Source: Nocardioides jiangsuensis (GTDB taxonomy: Bacteria > Actinomycetota > Actinomycetes > Propionibacteriales > Nocardioidaceae). Taken from it: 64,000 nt of DNA. Positions 54,672-63,512 of the stretch are shown here, one piece after another (position 1 is the first letter of the stretch; every line of letters begins with the position of its first letter). Made by a program: the position numbers and the translations under genes. The notes under the pieces were generated by a model. The model saw only the letters and a program-made list of their open reading frames with translations. It had not been told where the DNA came from and did not search any database. Location: positions 1,116,001-1,180,000 of the forward strand of contig NZ_JAIEZQ010000002.1 in NCBI RefSeq assembly GCF_019679455.1, read 5' to 3'.

Positions 54672-55310
54672 TCACAGTCGTGCCCGCGGAGCGGGCCTGC
54701 GGCCGAAGGACGAGGCGTCGCGGGGGCGACCGCGGCGTGCCAGCGCAGCGAGCCTTTCGGCTTCTTCTTTGAGACCACTATCCAGGTCCTCCCACCTGAG
54801 AGCCGAGTACGGCATGCTTCGACGCACCGCGTGAGCGGCCGCAGTAGTGGCTCCGTCGTTCGTGACAAGAGCGATGTCGACCCCCTGGCTTCTCTGCTTC
54901 CTCGGCCAGTCCCGTGAGCAGGGAGCGAAGATGAGCGCCTCGGTGCCAGTAGCCGCCGCTCTGCCGAGTACCGATCACGGGCACGGTCAGAGCGGCCGAG
55001 CCCGTGCTGTCTTTTGTGGACCAGGGAGTGCCTTGGCCGCGACGACGAACTGGCGCAGCGTCTCGCGATGGTAGGCGGGATCGTTCGTCCCCTCGACCGG
55101 AATGGCGGCGAGGATAGGAGTCGCGCGGCGACTGTCCTCGAGTTCAAGGGGTGTACTCGTTTGCCGTCGACTCCCCATCCAGCTGGCCGGTCGGCGATGC
55201 GAAACGCGCTCAGGGTGGCTTTTAGCTGGGGGTCCTCCTGCAGCCACGCCCACCTCAGGTTGCACTCCGTGTCAGTAGGTAGGTACCACGCGTGACACGC
55301 CAGTTTCCTG
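54672..55310 (-). pseudogene. Broken N-terminal part of a SIR2-family defence protein
   Basis: Pieces in several minus-strand frames read as one protein: WYLPTDTECNLRWAWLQED and ATLSAFRIADRPAGWG (about 55290-55170), TPILAAIPVEGTNDPAYHRE (about 55130), VPVIGTRQSGGYWHRGAHL (about 54970), then VDIALVTNDGATTAAAHAV and LRWEDLDSGLKEEAERLAAL (54880-54720). The order and motifs recall the region in front of the NAD-binding domain in bacterial SIR2 defence proteins, where 'LVLFLGAG' would come next; here the frame ends at TGA 54672. At least three frameshifts and a lost catalytic domain make it dead. Family assignment rests on pattern memory. Confidence 0.5.
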
Positions 55311-55973
55311 ATGTCTCATCTGACCACGAAGACGTCGCCGTATCCTGCGACGGTGTCCTCGCCGGCGCTCATGCTCTCGTCTCGAGCTTGCGAGGGGAAT
55401 GAGCCTGACATCAGCGAACCTCAATCGTCAGTCTTGGTCAGCGCAAGTGCTTGCGAGTTATTGAAGCAGGCGGCTGGCCGTCTAGGTGCTGCGTTGGAGC
55501 GTCTCGGGGGTCGGCTCCAGTGGTGAGTGAGGCGCTGCGACGGGCGACTGTCGGTGCCCGGGGAGAAGCTGTACCCCCGACAGAAATGGGCGCGCCTCGT
55601 CCCACGAGCTCGCACCTTCCGCGACGGGCACGTCTCCTTCTACTCCGCCCTCGAACCCGCGCGGCATGGTCTGGGCACCGTCACGCGAGAAGGTCTCAAC
55701 GCCAAGGACACCCTCAGAGCGATCCACATCGACGGCTGGGACATCCGGAAGGAGCCGCTGACGAGGGTCGATCCCCCTGGGCAAGGCGTTCACCATCCGG
55801 GCAAGTTCGCCACGATGCGGCGAAACGAGGGTGTCGAACGTCCGGCCGTCAGGATCAGGCAGGGGTAGCGCGGCGGGCAAACGGGGACCCGCAATGTCAT
55901 TGTGACCGTCGACCGGAAATGTTTGACCGACCACACCTAGGGCTGCAGAGAAATATCGGAGATCGAGTTGTGA
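55311..55973. other. Region without a recognised gene
   Basis: No intact gene is supported. The best frame (55527-55868, plus strand) contains GHVSFYSALEPARHG and LNAKDTLRAIHIDGWDIRK, which look protein-like, but it has no clear start or ribosome site, an opposite frame is equally open, and the family is unknown. It may be another decayed gene like those on either side. The promoter of the GTPase trio lies further left (54541-54671), not here. Confidence 0.3.
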
Positions 55974-58253
55974 TCATAGTCCGGCGTTGATGAGGTCCTG
56001 AAGGAAGCGAGCCCCGACCTGCACACGATCTACCGAGTCGATGAGTTCATCGTTCAGATCGACTTGCGGAATCGACAGGAGCCACTCGTCGTCGGACGGG
56101 ACTGCTCCTGCTGTGCCTTGTAGTACCTTCTCGAGGATCTCTTTGGCTTCGGGCGACGCAGGAACCTGAATGGCGATACCAGTCGGCACGCTGCGCAGGC
56201 CGACGCCTGACCGGGTCAGCTTCATCCACCGTGGGGTGGTCGAGTAGCCGTAGAACCACGGATCTTCCGCTTCGCTCGGCTGGCCCGCCCGGCACCAGAT
56301 GGCATAGAGGTAGGCGTCTCGGTACCAGCTGCGCTGCACCGTCTTCCGCAACATGGTCAGCTCGTAGCCTAGTCTTTCGGCGGCGCCGTAGTAGATGCCG
56401 GAGTTGCCCTCTCGCATCGTCGAGTAGCGAACCAGGTAGTAACGCCAGTCGTAGTGGTTCTTCGCGGAGCGATCGTTGATGAACTCGTCGCTGATAGCGC
56501 ACAGCGACACATCGGTCTCTGCGTTGGAGCCGGCAACGCGGTCGAGAAGCTTGCCGAGCACTGTGCGAGCGCGTGTGAGTGCGACTCGGTCACCGCGGTC
56601 TACCAGGAGCAACCGCCACACGCTCTCGGTTGTGGGGGACCCGAACCGGTGTCGGTCCGAGTCCGGGTAGTCGCGCTGGTACTCACCCGTCGCAAGGAGA
56701 GCACCCGTGAGTAGAGGCCAATGCTTGGGGTCGAAGACGGCCTCGAACGCCCCGGCACGGGCCTCGATCGAGGAACCCAGGTCGAATGCTGACAGGGTGC
56801 CCCGCAGGATGTTGTGGTCCTCGAGGCGAGCCAGCGAGGCAGCGAGCTCGGGGTGGCGACCTCGCAGCGCACGCTTGGCGTTCTCGTCGGCCACCTGGTT
56901 CTGATTGAAGGTGGCGAGGCTGGCGAGGTCACCGCTGTGCATGAACTCGGCTACCTCAGCGATGAACTTTGGCATGTTCTGGACACGCATTTCGAACTGG
57001 GATGCCTCATTGACATTGCGCAGGCTGCGCAACCGGGTCCGTGCATCTTCGGTCTTGTCGATCCGGTGCGTGAGAACCGCGAACAGGAGCAGCGTGTCGG
57101 TCAGTGAGAACAGTCGTGTCGTGCCGCGCGTCGCGCCGTACCTCTCACAGCAGGCGTGGAACAGGTCGGTGGAGGGTGCTCCGAAGAGCCGCACGCCGTC
57201 GCCTTCGATGGAGCTCTTGAACAGGTCGGCGAAGACGTCAGCAATCGTGCGATCCGCAACCCAGGTATCGAACGCGGCGCAGATGAAGTCGAGATGTTCC
57301 TTACGTCGTGGGTTGCTGCAGCTGAGCAAGGCATTGATGCGTTGCTCGGGCGTGAGGACTTCTTCGCCTCGAATCCGGTTCTCGCGCCACTCGCACACCT
57401 CGACGAGAAAGTCGAAGTAGCGCATGAACTCGTCGTCGACGATGTCGTTGTCGCCGCGGTAGGGCCAGAAGAGATCTGTCCACACCCCGTCGATCTTGTG
57501 TCCGAAGTCGTCAGCGGCTCCGGACTCGGCGACCAGTTGGCCCAGGTGGGCCTTGAATGCCTCGAATGCGGTGAGGGGCTTCCCGCGCGAGTTCATCTTG
57601 ATGTACAGGTCCTCGGCAGCGCCCATCTCGTCGATGGGCAGCAACTGGAACCAGATGGCGGGGTGCGTGTCGTCCGTGAGTCGTGTCCACAGTTCTTCGG
57701 CGTCCTCATCTGAGAAGCGCTCTGCGATAGCGTCCAGGGTCACCAGCATCGCGCGGATCGTGGGGTCGAAGCGCCATAGATGCAGATACCAGCTCTGGTC
57801 CGTGATCCACGCGGACGGCGGTCCTGCGAGGTCACTGGGAGGCGGATACTTCACGATGCGCTCACAGAAGAGACGAGCACTCGGACGCGTGGCGTAAGTG
57901 AAGCTTGCCCACGGCTGCCGGCCATCCAGACCGCCGCGGCGGAAGGCGACGTACCAGTGCAGGAGGAAGAGTGTGGTGAGGCGTTGCTGTCCGTCGAGAG
58001 GCTCGAACTTGCCGTCACGGACCTCGCCATAGATGAAGTCGAGTCCGACCGCGACGTCCTCGGTGAGCGCGGTATGTAGGGCATCGAGGAATGTCCCACG
58101 AATGGCGTTGGTCCGAGCGTCCTGGCGGCCCTGGGCGTAGTCTCGCTGGATCAGCGGGATCTCCACCTGATCAACGCTAGGTGCGCCTGCGACCTGCTCG
58201 CCGAACATGCGGTGGAAGCTGGTCCGATAGCCGGTCATACCCCTGTCGCTCAT
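55974..58253 (-). CDS. DUF262 protein (GmrS-like half), second gene of DUF262 pair
   Basis: The 759-residue protein has the DUF262 (ParB-like nuclease/NTPase) signature: IPLIQRDYAQGR (32-43), FIYGEV (74-79) and EPLDGQQRLTTLFLLHW (84-100). The rest is helical with many aromatic residues and no DUF1524 HNH motif. DUF262 proteins occur in GmrSD type IV restriction and SspE-type defence. ATG 58253 overlaps the stop of the upstream DUF262-DUF1524 gene by four bases (ATGA), so the two are a fixed pair. The likely role is recognition or regulation in a nuclease complex (inference). Confidence 0.8.
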   Translation of the reverse strand: MSDRGMTGYRTSFHRMFGEQVAGAPSVDQVEIPLIQRDYAQGRQDARTNAIRGTFLDALHTALTEDVAVGLDFIYGEVRDGKFEPLDGQQRLTTLFLLHWYVAFRRGGLDGRQPWASFTYATRPSARLFCERIVKYPPPSDLAGPPSAWITDQSWYLHLWRFDPTIRAMLVTLDAIAERFSDEDAEELWTRLTDDTHPAIWFQLLPIDEMGAAEDLYIKMNSRGKPLTAFEAFKAHLGQLVAESGAADDFGHKIDGVWTDLFWPYRGDNDIVDDEFMRYFDFLVEVCEWRENRIRGEEVLTPEQRINALLSCSNPRRKEHLDFICAAFDTWVADRTIADVFADLFKSSIEGDGVRLFGAPSTDLFHACCERYGATRGTTRLFSLTDTLLLFAVLTHRIDKTEDARTRLRSLRNVNEASQFEMRVQNMPKFIAEVAEFMHSGDLASLATFNQNQVADENAKRALRGRHPELAASLARLEDHNILRGTLSAFDLGSSIEARAGAFEAVFDPKHWPLLTGALLATGEYQRDYPDSDRHRFGSPTTESVWRLLLVDRGDRVALTRARTVLGKLLDRVAGSNAETDVSLCAISDEFINDRSAKNHYDWRYYLVRYSTMREGNSGIYYGAAERLGYELTMLRKTVQRSWYRDAYLYAIWCRAGQPSEAEDPWFYGYSTTPRWMKLTRSGVGLRSVPTGIAIQVPASPEAKEILEKVLQGTAGAVPSDDEWLLSIPQVDLNDELIDSVDRVQVGARFLQDLINAGL

Positions 58254-60004
58254 GCGGCAACCTCCTCGGACTCGTCGAGCTGGTCGTTCTCAGGAATGTC
58301 TTCGAGAAGGTAAGGGTCCAGAGTCGCGCGCATTGCCTCCAGATAGGCTTCCCGATCGCGTGGCCCCCAGAAGTGGAGCTGCTGCGCGGCCGAACGCTTG
58401 TCGTAGTACTTCAGGAACACATTGCGTGTGCACACCGGAATGTACGACCCGCTTTGGTCGAGGTTGATGATGTGCCGGCGCTTGACCTCGAAGACAGAGT
58501 TGCTCAGCACGCTGTTGTCTTCGCGCGACAACAGAGCGAGGTTCGCGATTGAATCGACCTCGTCTCGGTCGGCTGCTTCTGGTGCGTCTGCTCCGTCGGA
58601 GTCCGCGCCGGGCGTGAACAAAGCGACGATCTCACGATGCAGCGGCTCGAAGGTGTCGCTGGAGATTGTGGGCAGCGCTGCATCGATTCGGCTCTGCAGG
58701 GCTTCTCGTTCGTCGGACGAGACGTCCAAGGCGTCCAAAGCCTTTCGATGCTCTTTCAGCCAAGCCGTCCACTGCTCGACGGTATTCAGACCTTGGGAGT
58801 TCTGGGCATGAATGTGCTCGAGGGACCAGAGCTGGCGGGCATGTGCGTTGAATGAATACCGCTCGGACGAGTGCTCGTTTCGACGTATGGTCTCGACGTT
58901 CATCAGCAGGAGGGTCCGGTTCGTCTTGGTGCCGCCGTACGTGAGGGCGGCGACCCCATGCCACGGAAGATCGAGGCTCTTCGCGATGAGTGAGTCAAGG
59001 GCTGCCTCGAAGGTCGACTTGGCGAGTCCCTGAGCGAGTGCGACGAGGTCGAAGAACGTGGCCCGCCCTGACGCGACAAGATAACCGATCTTGTGAAAGA
59101 GGTTCCGGTCGTCGTGCCACCCGAGGACAAGAGAGTGCAGGTCGATCACCTGGTCCCACAACTCTTGGGGGTCGGCCACGATGTGAGGCCGAAGCGTCTC
59201 GAACGTCTGGAACGGGACCCGGTGCCGGGGCTGCTTCCCCGAGATGGAGTCGGCCAGGGTGTCGAGAAGCAGCCCAATGCGGGTGGCTGGGCCGGTCGAG
59301 GAGCCCGTGGCGAACGCCCAGATCTCCGGCGACCAGAGATCGCGCTCGATGCTGTCCCACTGCGCCGCAGTCTCATGCTCGCGCTCGATCCGCGAGAGCA
59401 GTGAGGCTTTCACGAGCTCGGCGTCGGTGAGCGGGATTCGCCCCACATTGAGCCGTGTGAACAAGGCACGCGAGTCGAACTCAGGCTCCTGGGGTGCCTC
59501 GTACCAGATGACGTAGACCGTACTGGTCAGTGCCTGGAAGAGGTTGATAGCGGCCAAGGTCGCGTTTTCCTGTTCCGCGAACCATGCCTGTACGACGACG
59601 AACGCCTCATACATGTGGAAGTAGTCGATGTTCCTCGAGCTCGCCTCTGCCTGAGGGTCGTCGAGAAACTCTGCGCTGCCCGGTCGGGTCTCATATGTGA
59701 GCGTGTAGCGCAGCTCTGACTGTGGCAAGTAGTTCTTGATGCTCCGAAGGATGAGATAGAGCGTGGTAAGGCGCTGCTGACCGTCCACGAGCTCCCAGCA
59801 CCCGTCCTCCATCGGCTTCACCACGACCGGTTGCAGGTAGTAGTTCGAGGCTCCGGCCTCCTTGATGTCGTCCAGAAGCTGCCGGACCTCGGCCTCGCCC
59901 CAGCGGTAACCGCGCTGATAATCGGGGACGAAGAAGGTTCCTTCGAGGTCGCCGACTTTGCGCGGTTTCAGGATTGCGGGAGTGCCAAGATACATGCCGC
60001 CCAT
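58250..60004 (-). CDS. DUF262-DUF1524 protein (GmrSD-like nuclease), first gene of pair
   Basis: The ~584-residue protein has DUF262 motifs VPDYQRGYRW (26-35) and ELVDGQQRLTTLYLILR (71-87), then a C-terminal DUF1524 HNH-type domain with LEHIHAQN (about 395-402) and ANLALLSREDNSVLSNSVFE with the conserved asparagines. This fused layout is that of GmrSD and SspE, which cut modified or foreign DNA using NTP. ATG 60004 (MGGMYLG) or ATG 59995 could be the start; neither has a strong ribosome site, and the longer frame to 60577 runs antisense to decayed genes. It is coupled to the following DUF262 gene. Confidence 0.85.
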   Translation of the reverse strand: MGGMYLGTPAILKPRKVGDLEGTFFVPDYQRGYRWGEAEVRQLLDDIKEAGASNYYLQPVVVKPMEDGCWELVDGQQRLTTLYLILRSIKNYLPQSELRYTLTYETRPGSAEFLDDPQAEASSRNIDYFHMYEAFVVVQAWFAEQENATLAAINLFQALTSTVYVIWYEAPQEPEFDSRALFTRLNVGRIPLTDAELVKASLLSRIEREHETAAQWDSIERDLWSPEIWAFATGSSTGPATRIGLLLDTLADSISGKQPRHRVPFQTFETLRPHIVADPQELWDQVIDLHSLVLGWHDDRNLFHKIGYLVASGRATFFDLVALAQGLAKSTFEAALDSLIAKSLDLPWHGVAALTYGGTKTNRTLLLMNVETIRRNEHSSERYSFNAHARQLWSLEHIHAQNSQGLNTVEQWTAWLKEHRKALDALDVSSDEREALQSRIDAALPTISSDTFEPLHREIVALFTPGADSDGADAPEAADRDEVDSIANLALLSREDNSVLSNSVFEVKRRHIINLDQSGSYIPVCTRNVFLKYYDKRSAAQQLHFWGPRDREAYLEAMRATLDPYLLEDIPENDQLDESEEVAA

Positions 60005-60141
60005 CTTGGCGAAGGAATCCGGCAACCGGAAGTAAATCGGGAATCCGATACTCAATGCGGCAGATCTCGTGCAACACTGCGCGGGTCCGGTTCGCCGCTC
60101 TACGGCGAAGATCGTGTCAACGCTGCCCGCGTCATTGAGGG

Positions 60142-60363
60142 TGGCCGCTGGACCTCCGGCTGCTCGACACGGTCGTCCAGGGCACCGACCTCGCGGCCGC
60201 GCAGAGCCGAACGCCTTCGGTCGCCGGGCGCTACAGCATGCTGCGCGGTGTGTAAGTCGCCGAGACGCTGGCCGCCGACGTACGCCGAGCACTGCCGGGG
60301 TCGCCGCGGGCGCATCTCCTGGACGCACTGGGAGCGATGGAAAGGACGTCGGCGGACACCTGA
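60142..60363 (+). pseudogene. Relic of an unidentified gene (C-terminal part with in-frame stop)
   Basis: One frame reads WPLDLRLLDTVVQGTDLAAA, then QSRTPSVAGRYSMLRGV, a TAA at 60253-60255, then VAETLAADVRRALPGSPRAH and LLDALGAMERTSADT before TGA 60361. Composition is that of a real helical protein end, interrupted by one stop and with another stop just upstream. It lies antisense to the long open frame of the DUF262-DUF1524 gene. Family not recognised. Confidence 0.4.
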
Positions 60364-60418
60364 GAGTCGGCGTCCGGCGAGGTACCTCGCGCGGCTTGAT
60401 GGAACCGGCGGCCGTGGG

Positions 60419-61223
60419 ATGCGAGGCTATTTCAGCAGGCTGGCGTCGCCGGATGATCCGTGGCCAGAGACGTATGTCGTCGTCTCGACGTCCCTGGAAA
60501 TCCTGGATGGCAACGATCTCGACCGGGGAGCTGATGGATGTCCTGGATGGTCGAGGCGGCGCCGCTCGGCTCCGCAATTTCCCCTCCGTTGGCAGCGGGA
60601 TGAGCTCGTCGTCAGCTTCGGGTCAGCGCACGTACGAGGTGATGCTGCGGGATGGCTGGCACTGGCAAGGCGCATTGTGGATTCGGCTTCGAGTGCCGGA
60701 CAGCTCCTGGAGGCTCCCGGCGCGCGACCTTGGAGCGGCCCCACGGTGTTGCTCCCGGTCGACAAAGTCGCTGTTCCCGGAGGCGTGCGAGGGCGAGGCG
60801 ATACGGCGACACCGGAGACGCCCGACTCGCGGCTGGCGGCCGGCTAAAGGTTTCTCGGACGAGGAGTTCTGCGACCTCTTCGGACTCGGTTGGCGGGGCG
60901 TGGAGTCGAGCAGCCGGGATGAGCTGTTTGCCCCGGACACGTTCCTCTGGGGCGACCCGGTTCAACTTGCCGCGGAGATCGACGTGGGGGGCCGGCTACG
61001 TGTCGGTCTCTCTGCCGGAAGGTGGAACGGTCCCGGCCTGGAGTTCGACATCCCTGACCCTGTCCCGTTGGACGCCAGCATGCCGCAGCCCGTGATCGAG
61101 TCCTTTGTCAGAGATCTGCTCCGCCGTCTGTGGCGAAACTTCTCCTCGTGCCGATACTGCGCCACTCCGTTGGCTCCCGAGGGCCGCATGGAGCGTGACG
61201 TCTGCTTAGGCTGCGGCACTTGA
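60419..61223 (+). pseudogene. Frameshifted zinc-ribbon protein of unknown function
   Basis: The start, MRGYFSRLASPDDPWPETYV (ATG 60419), is in one frame. ELMDVLDGRGGAARLRNF is in the next, DELVVSFGSAHVRGDAAGW returns to the first, and from about 60845 the second frame gives FSDEEFCDLFGLGWRGVESS through to the end. The C-terminus has a zinc ribbon, CRYCATPLAP with MERDVCLGCGT. At least three frameshifts are needed to join the parts. It could be a decayed gene or, less likely, a run of base-calling errors. The function is unknown. Confidence 0.45.
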
Positions 61224-61680
61224 GTTCTGGGTTACGTCTATTGACGCGCCGATCCCTGAGGCAGCGAAGGAGCGACAGGTTAACGCTCATCCCAAGCGAC
61301 GACGACCCCTCATCAGGCGAACACTTCGCCACCGCCTGGTTGTCGATCGTGGTACGGCCCCGCCATCCCGCGCCGATCAGGTCGATCGGCCCTGCGACCC
61401 AACTTCTGTTGGCTTTCGGCGGACCGCCAGGGCTGGAGATCGTGCGGACGACGTCCTCTGCCGGGTCACGAAGACCGAGGGAGTGCTTCGATCTGCATTC
61501 TCCCGATGAGGGGACGCCCGACGACTCGATAGCAAGCCCGGAAGATCCCGGGCTTCGAGGTAACAATTCTCGCCGAATGGCTGCCGAGATTATGTGCGTT
61601 TGTCCCACGCTGACTGCATCTGACAAGTAGCCTCGGTGCCAGCAAATATCATGATTTGACGGTACCCGGGGGGGCGTGTG
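61224..61680. other. Intergenic region with one hairpin
   Basis: No gene is supported; short frames have no ribosome sites. AAGCCCGG (61534-61541) and CCGGGCTT (61548-61555) form a perfect 8-bp stem with a six-base loop, without a T-run. The promoter of the following operon should lie in the last ~120 bases, which are less G+C-rich around 61640-61660. Confidence 0.4.
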
Positions 61681-62952
61681 ATGGATCCTGCCAGCGACTG
61701 CGCGGCGCGGCTCGCGGCGTTGTCAGCCGATCCACGATTCGCGTCGCGGTCAGAGGACCTGCGTTCCCTGGCGGAGGACGTCGGGACGGACGACATGGAC
61801 GCGCCGAAGTCCTGGGGCGGCATCGACCTCTTCGCGGCGTTTCCCAAGGAGTCAACGGTCACAGTCGGGCACCGCGACGGTCTTGAGCATCTTCTCGGCG
61901 TGCTTGCGGGCATAACCGTGTTCATGCCGGTGGCCTGGACCTGGCTCAGCTTCCACCGTGCCTCACAGGCGTACAACAACCTGTTGCAGACCGGCTCCGA
62001 GGAAGGAAGGACCTTCCTCTCTCTCTGGACCACGGGGTTCGACGGCAGGCTCCAGGACCGCCACCTGCTCGTCCCGATGTCCCTTGTCTCCGTCGGGCTG
62101 ATCATCTTCGCGGTCCTGTTCATCGTGGCCCACCGGCTAGCAGCGTCGTACAACGTACGTCGCGAGGATGCACGCCTCAGCGAAGCTCAAGCTGAACTGG
62201 CTTCCTGCCTCACTGACGCTCAGCGCGTCTTGAACTCGCGGCGGGCGGAGAACCATCAGCAGATCGGGGCAATGGTCAAGGAGTCTGTACGCCGGTTGCT
62301 GCGGGCGCATGACGCCACCGAGGCAGGCGCTCAGGAACTCCGGGAAACAATGGTGGAGGTGCGGGACGCCCTTACACCCGTGCTCTCGTCGCTCCAGGCC
62401 ACGAGCGCCGAGTCGGCTTCGTCTGCGGAACGCGCGAAGCAGGCAAGCGAGGCCCTCATCGCCGCGGTCGACCAGACAGAGTCCGGCCTGAAGCGGATCA
62501 TGGGGGATCTCGGCGACTCCCTCGGAGCGCGCGTCGAGCACTTCGCCACCTCGTTGAGCGCGCACACCGACAAGTTCGCCAGCTCTGTCGGGACCCACGT
62601 GGCCGAGCTTCGACGCGAGACGCAGGGTGCCCTCCATACAGCCGGGACAGCGGCTCGCGCCGCAGCGGATGAAGTCGTTTCGAGCGTGACTTCCGTAGCC
62701 GAAGTCCAGCGTGGTGTCGTCGACGAGATCGCGAGATTGTCCGCTACGAGCACCAACTTCAGTGCTGACGTGAAGACGCTCATCGCCGCTCTGCAGGAGA
62801 CGGTAAGGGAGGTCGACGCGTCACTGGTCCGACACGAGAGTGCCATGCAAGCGCAGGTATCGGAGCTGACATCTGCCCGGGATGCCGCAGAGCGCATGCT
62901 CCTTCAGCTGGAGCAGCAGGCGTCGACCAACGGCCACGCCAGAACGTTCTGA
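61681..62952 (+). CDS. Two-span membrane protein with long coiled-coil tail (ZorA/MotA-like position)
   Basis: The 423-residue protein has two membrane spans, LLGVLAGITVFMPVAWTW (~70-88) and LVPMSLVSVGLIIFAVLFIV (~126-145). A cytoplasmic tail of ~270 residues rich in Ala, Glu, Ser and Thr follows, with a heptad pattern like methyl-accepting or Zorya ZorA tails. The next gene encodes a MotB/ZorB-like protein, so the pair may form a stator-type channel, although ZorA normally has more spans and a MotA domain was not clearly recognised. ATG 61681 follows GGGGGGGCGTGTG. It is the first gene of the operon that ends the window. Confidence 0.7.
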   Translation: MDPASDCAARLAALSADPRFASRSEDLRSLAEDVGTDDMDAPKSWGGIDLFAAFPKESTVTVGHRDGLEHLLGVLAGITVFMPVAWTWLSFHRASQAYNNLLQTGSEEGRTFLSLWTTGFDGRLQDRHLLVPMSLVSVGLIIFAVLFIVAHRLAASYNVRREDARLSEAQAELASCLTDAQRVLNSRRAENHQQIGAMVKESVRRLLRAHDATEAGAQELRETMVEVRDALTPVLSSLQATSAESASSAERAKQASEALIAAVDQTESGLKRIMGDLGDSLGARVEHFATSLSAHTDKFASSVGTHVAELRRETQGALHTAGTAARAAADEVVSSVTSVAEVQRGVVDEIARLSATSTNFSADVKTLIAALQETVREVDASLVRHESAMQAQVSELTSARDAAERMLLQLEQQASTNGHARTF

Positions 62953-62964
62953 GCGTGATTTTGG

Positions 62965-63510
62965 ATGGCATTGCAAGGGGATGCGCGGCGTGGTCGCCTT
63001 CTGACCATCGAGTCTGTGGCGGGGTGGGTCTTCGCTGACCTACTTCTCGTGCTATTCATCGTCGGATTGGGAACAGCTGTACCGGTGGAGCCGCCGCCAG
63101 CACCTGAACCGGAGCCCAAGGTCTCGAAGTCGCCGGAACCTCCGCCCATCGTCGGCATGAAGACCAACCCCGAGTTGCTTTCCATCTCCTTCGACGGAGG
63201 CGGTCTCCTTGCAGGGGCTGCTTCAGCGCGCCGGGAGGGAGCGGAGATCTGCAGGAGCCTCGGACGCAAGGCGCGGCCGATGGCCGGTGATCGCGCAGCA
63301 ATGGTGCTGGTTTTCGGTGGAGCTCCCGAAGTCTCGACGGGGCAGGCCGTCGCGCGTGCAGTGGCGAGACAGCTCCGTTGTGCAGACCCGAACGTCTTCG
63401 CCCGGAACCCAGCGACAAGGGCGTTTTGGGACGGCACCCTGCCACTCGGGAAGGCACGGCTCGAGGTGTTCCTCTTCACCACCAAGCAGAAGACAACAAC
63501 AGGAGATTGA
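62965..63510 (+). CDS. MotB/ZorB-like membrane protein
   Basis: The 181-residue protein has one span, VAGWVFADLLLVLFIVGLG (18-36), with Asp25 at its start, the pattern of the proton-binding aspartate in MotB/ZorB plugs ('F-x-D-LLLVL'). A Pro/Glu linker (EPPPAPEPEPKVSKSPEPPP) leads to a C-terminal domain with AMVLVFGGAPEVSTGQAVAR, which resembles a reduced OmpA-like fold. It starts 12 bases after the coiled-coil gene and ends two bases before the VWA gene start. The suggested role is the second subunit of an ion-driven membrane complex (inference). Confidence 0.7.
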   Translation: MALQGDARRGRLLTIESVAGWVFADLLLVLFIVGLGTAVPVEPPPAPEPEPKVSKSPEPPPIVGMKTNPELLSISFDGGGLLAGAASARREGAEICRSLGRKARPMAGDRAAMVLVFGGAPEVSTGQAVARAVARQLRCADPNVFARNPATRAFWDGTLPLGKARLEVFLFTTKQKTTTGD

Positions 63511-63512
63511 CC

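Noticed and set aside
55482-55934. 150-residue minus-strand frame and the opposite 113-residue frame
   Set aside because: Neither has a ribosome site or a recognisable family; cannot choose between them.
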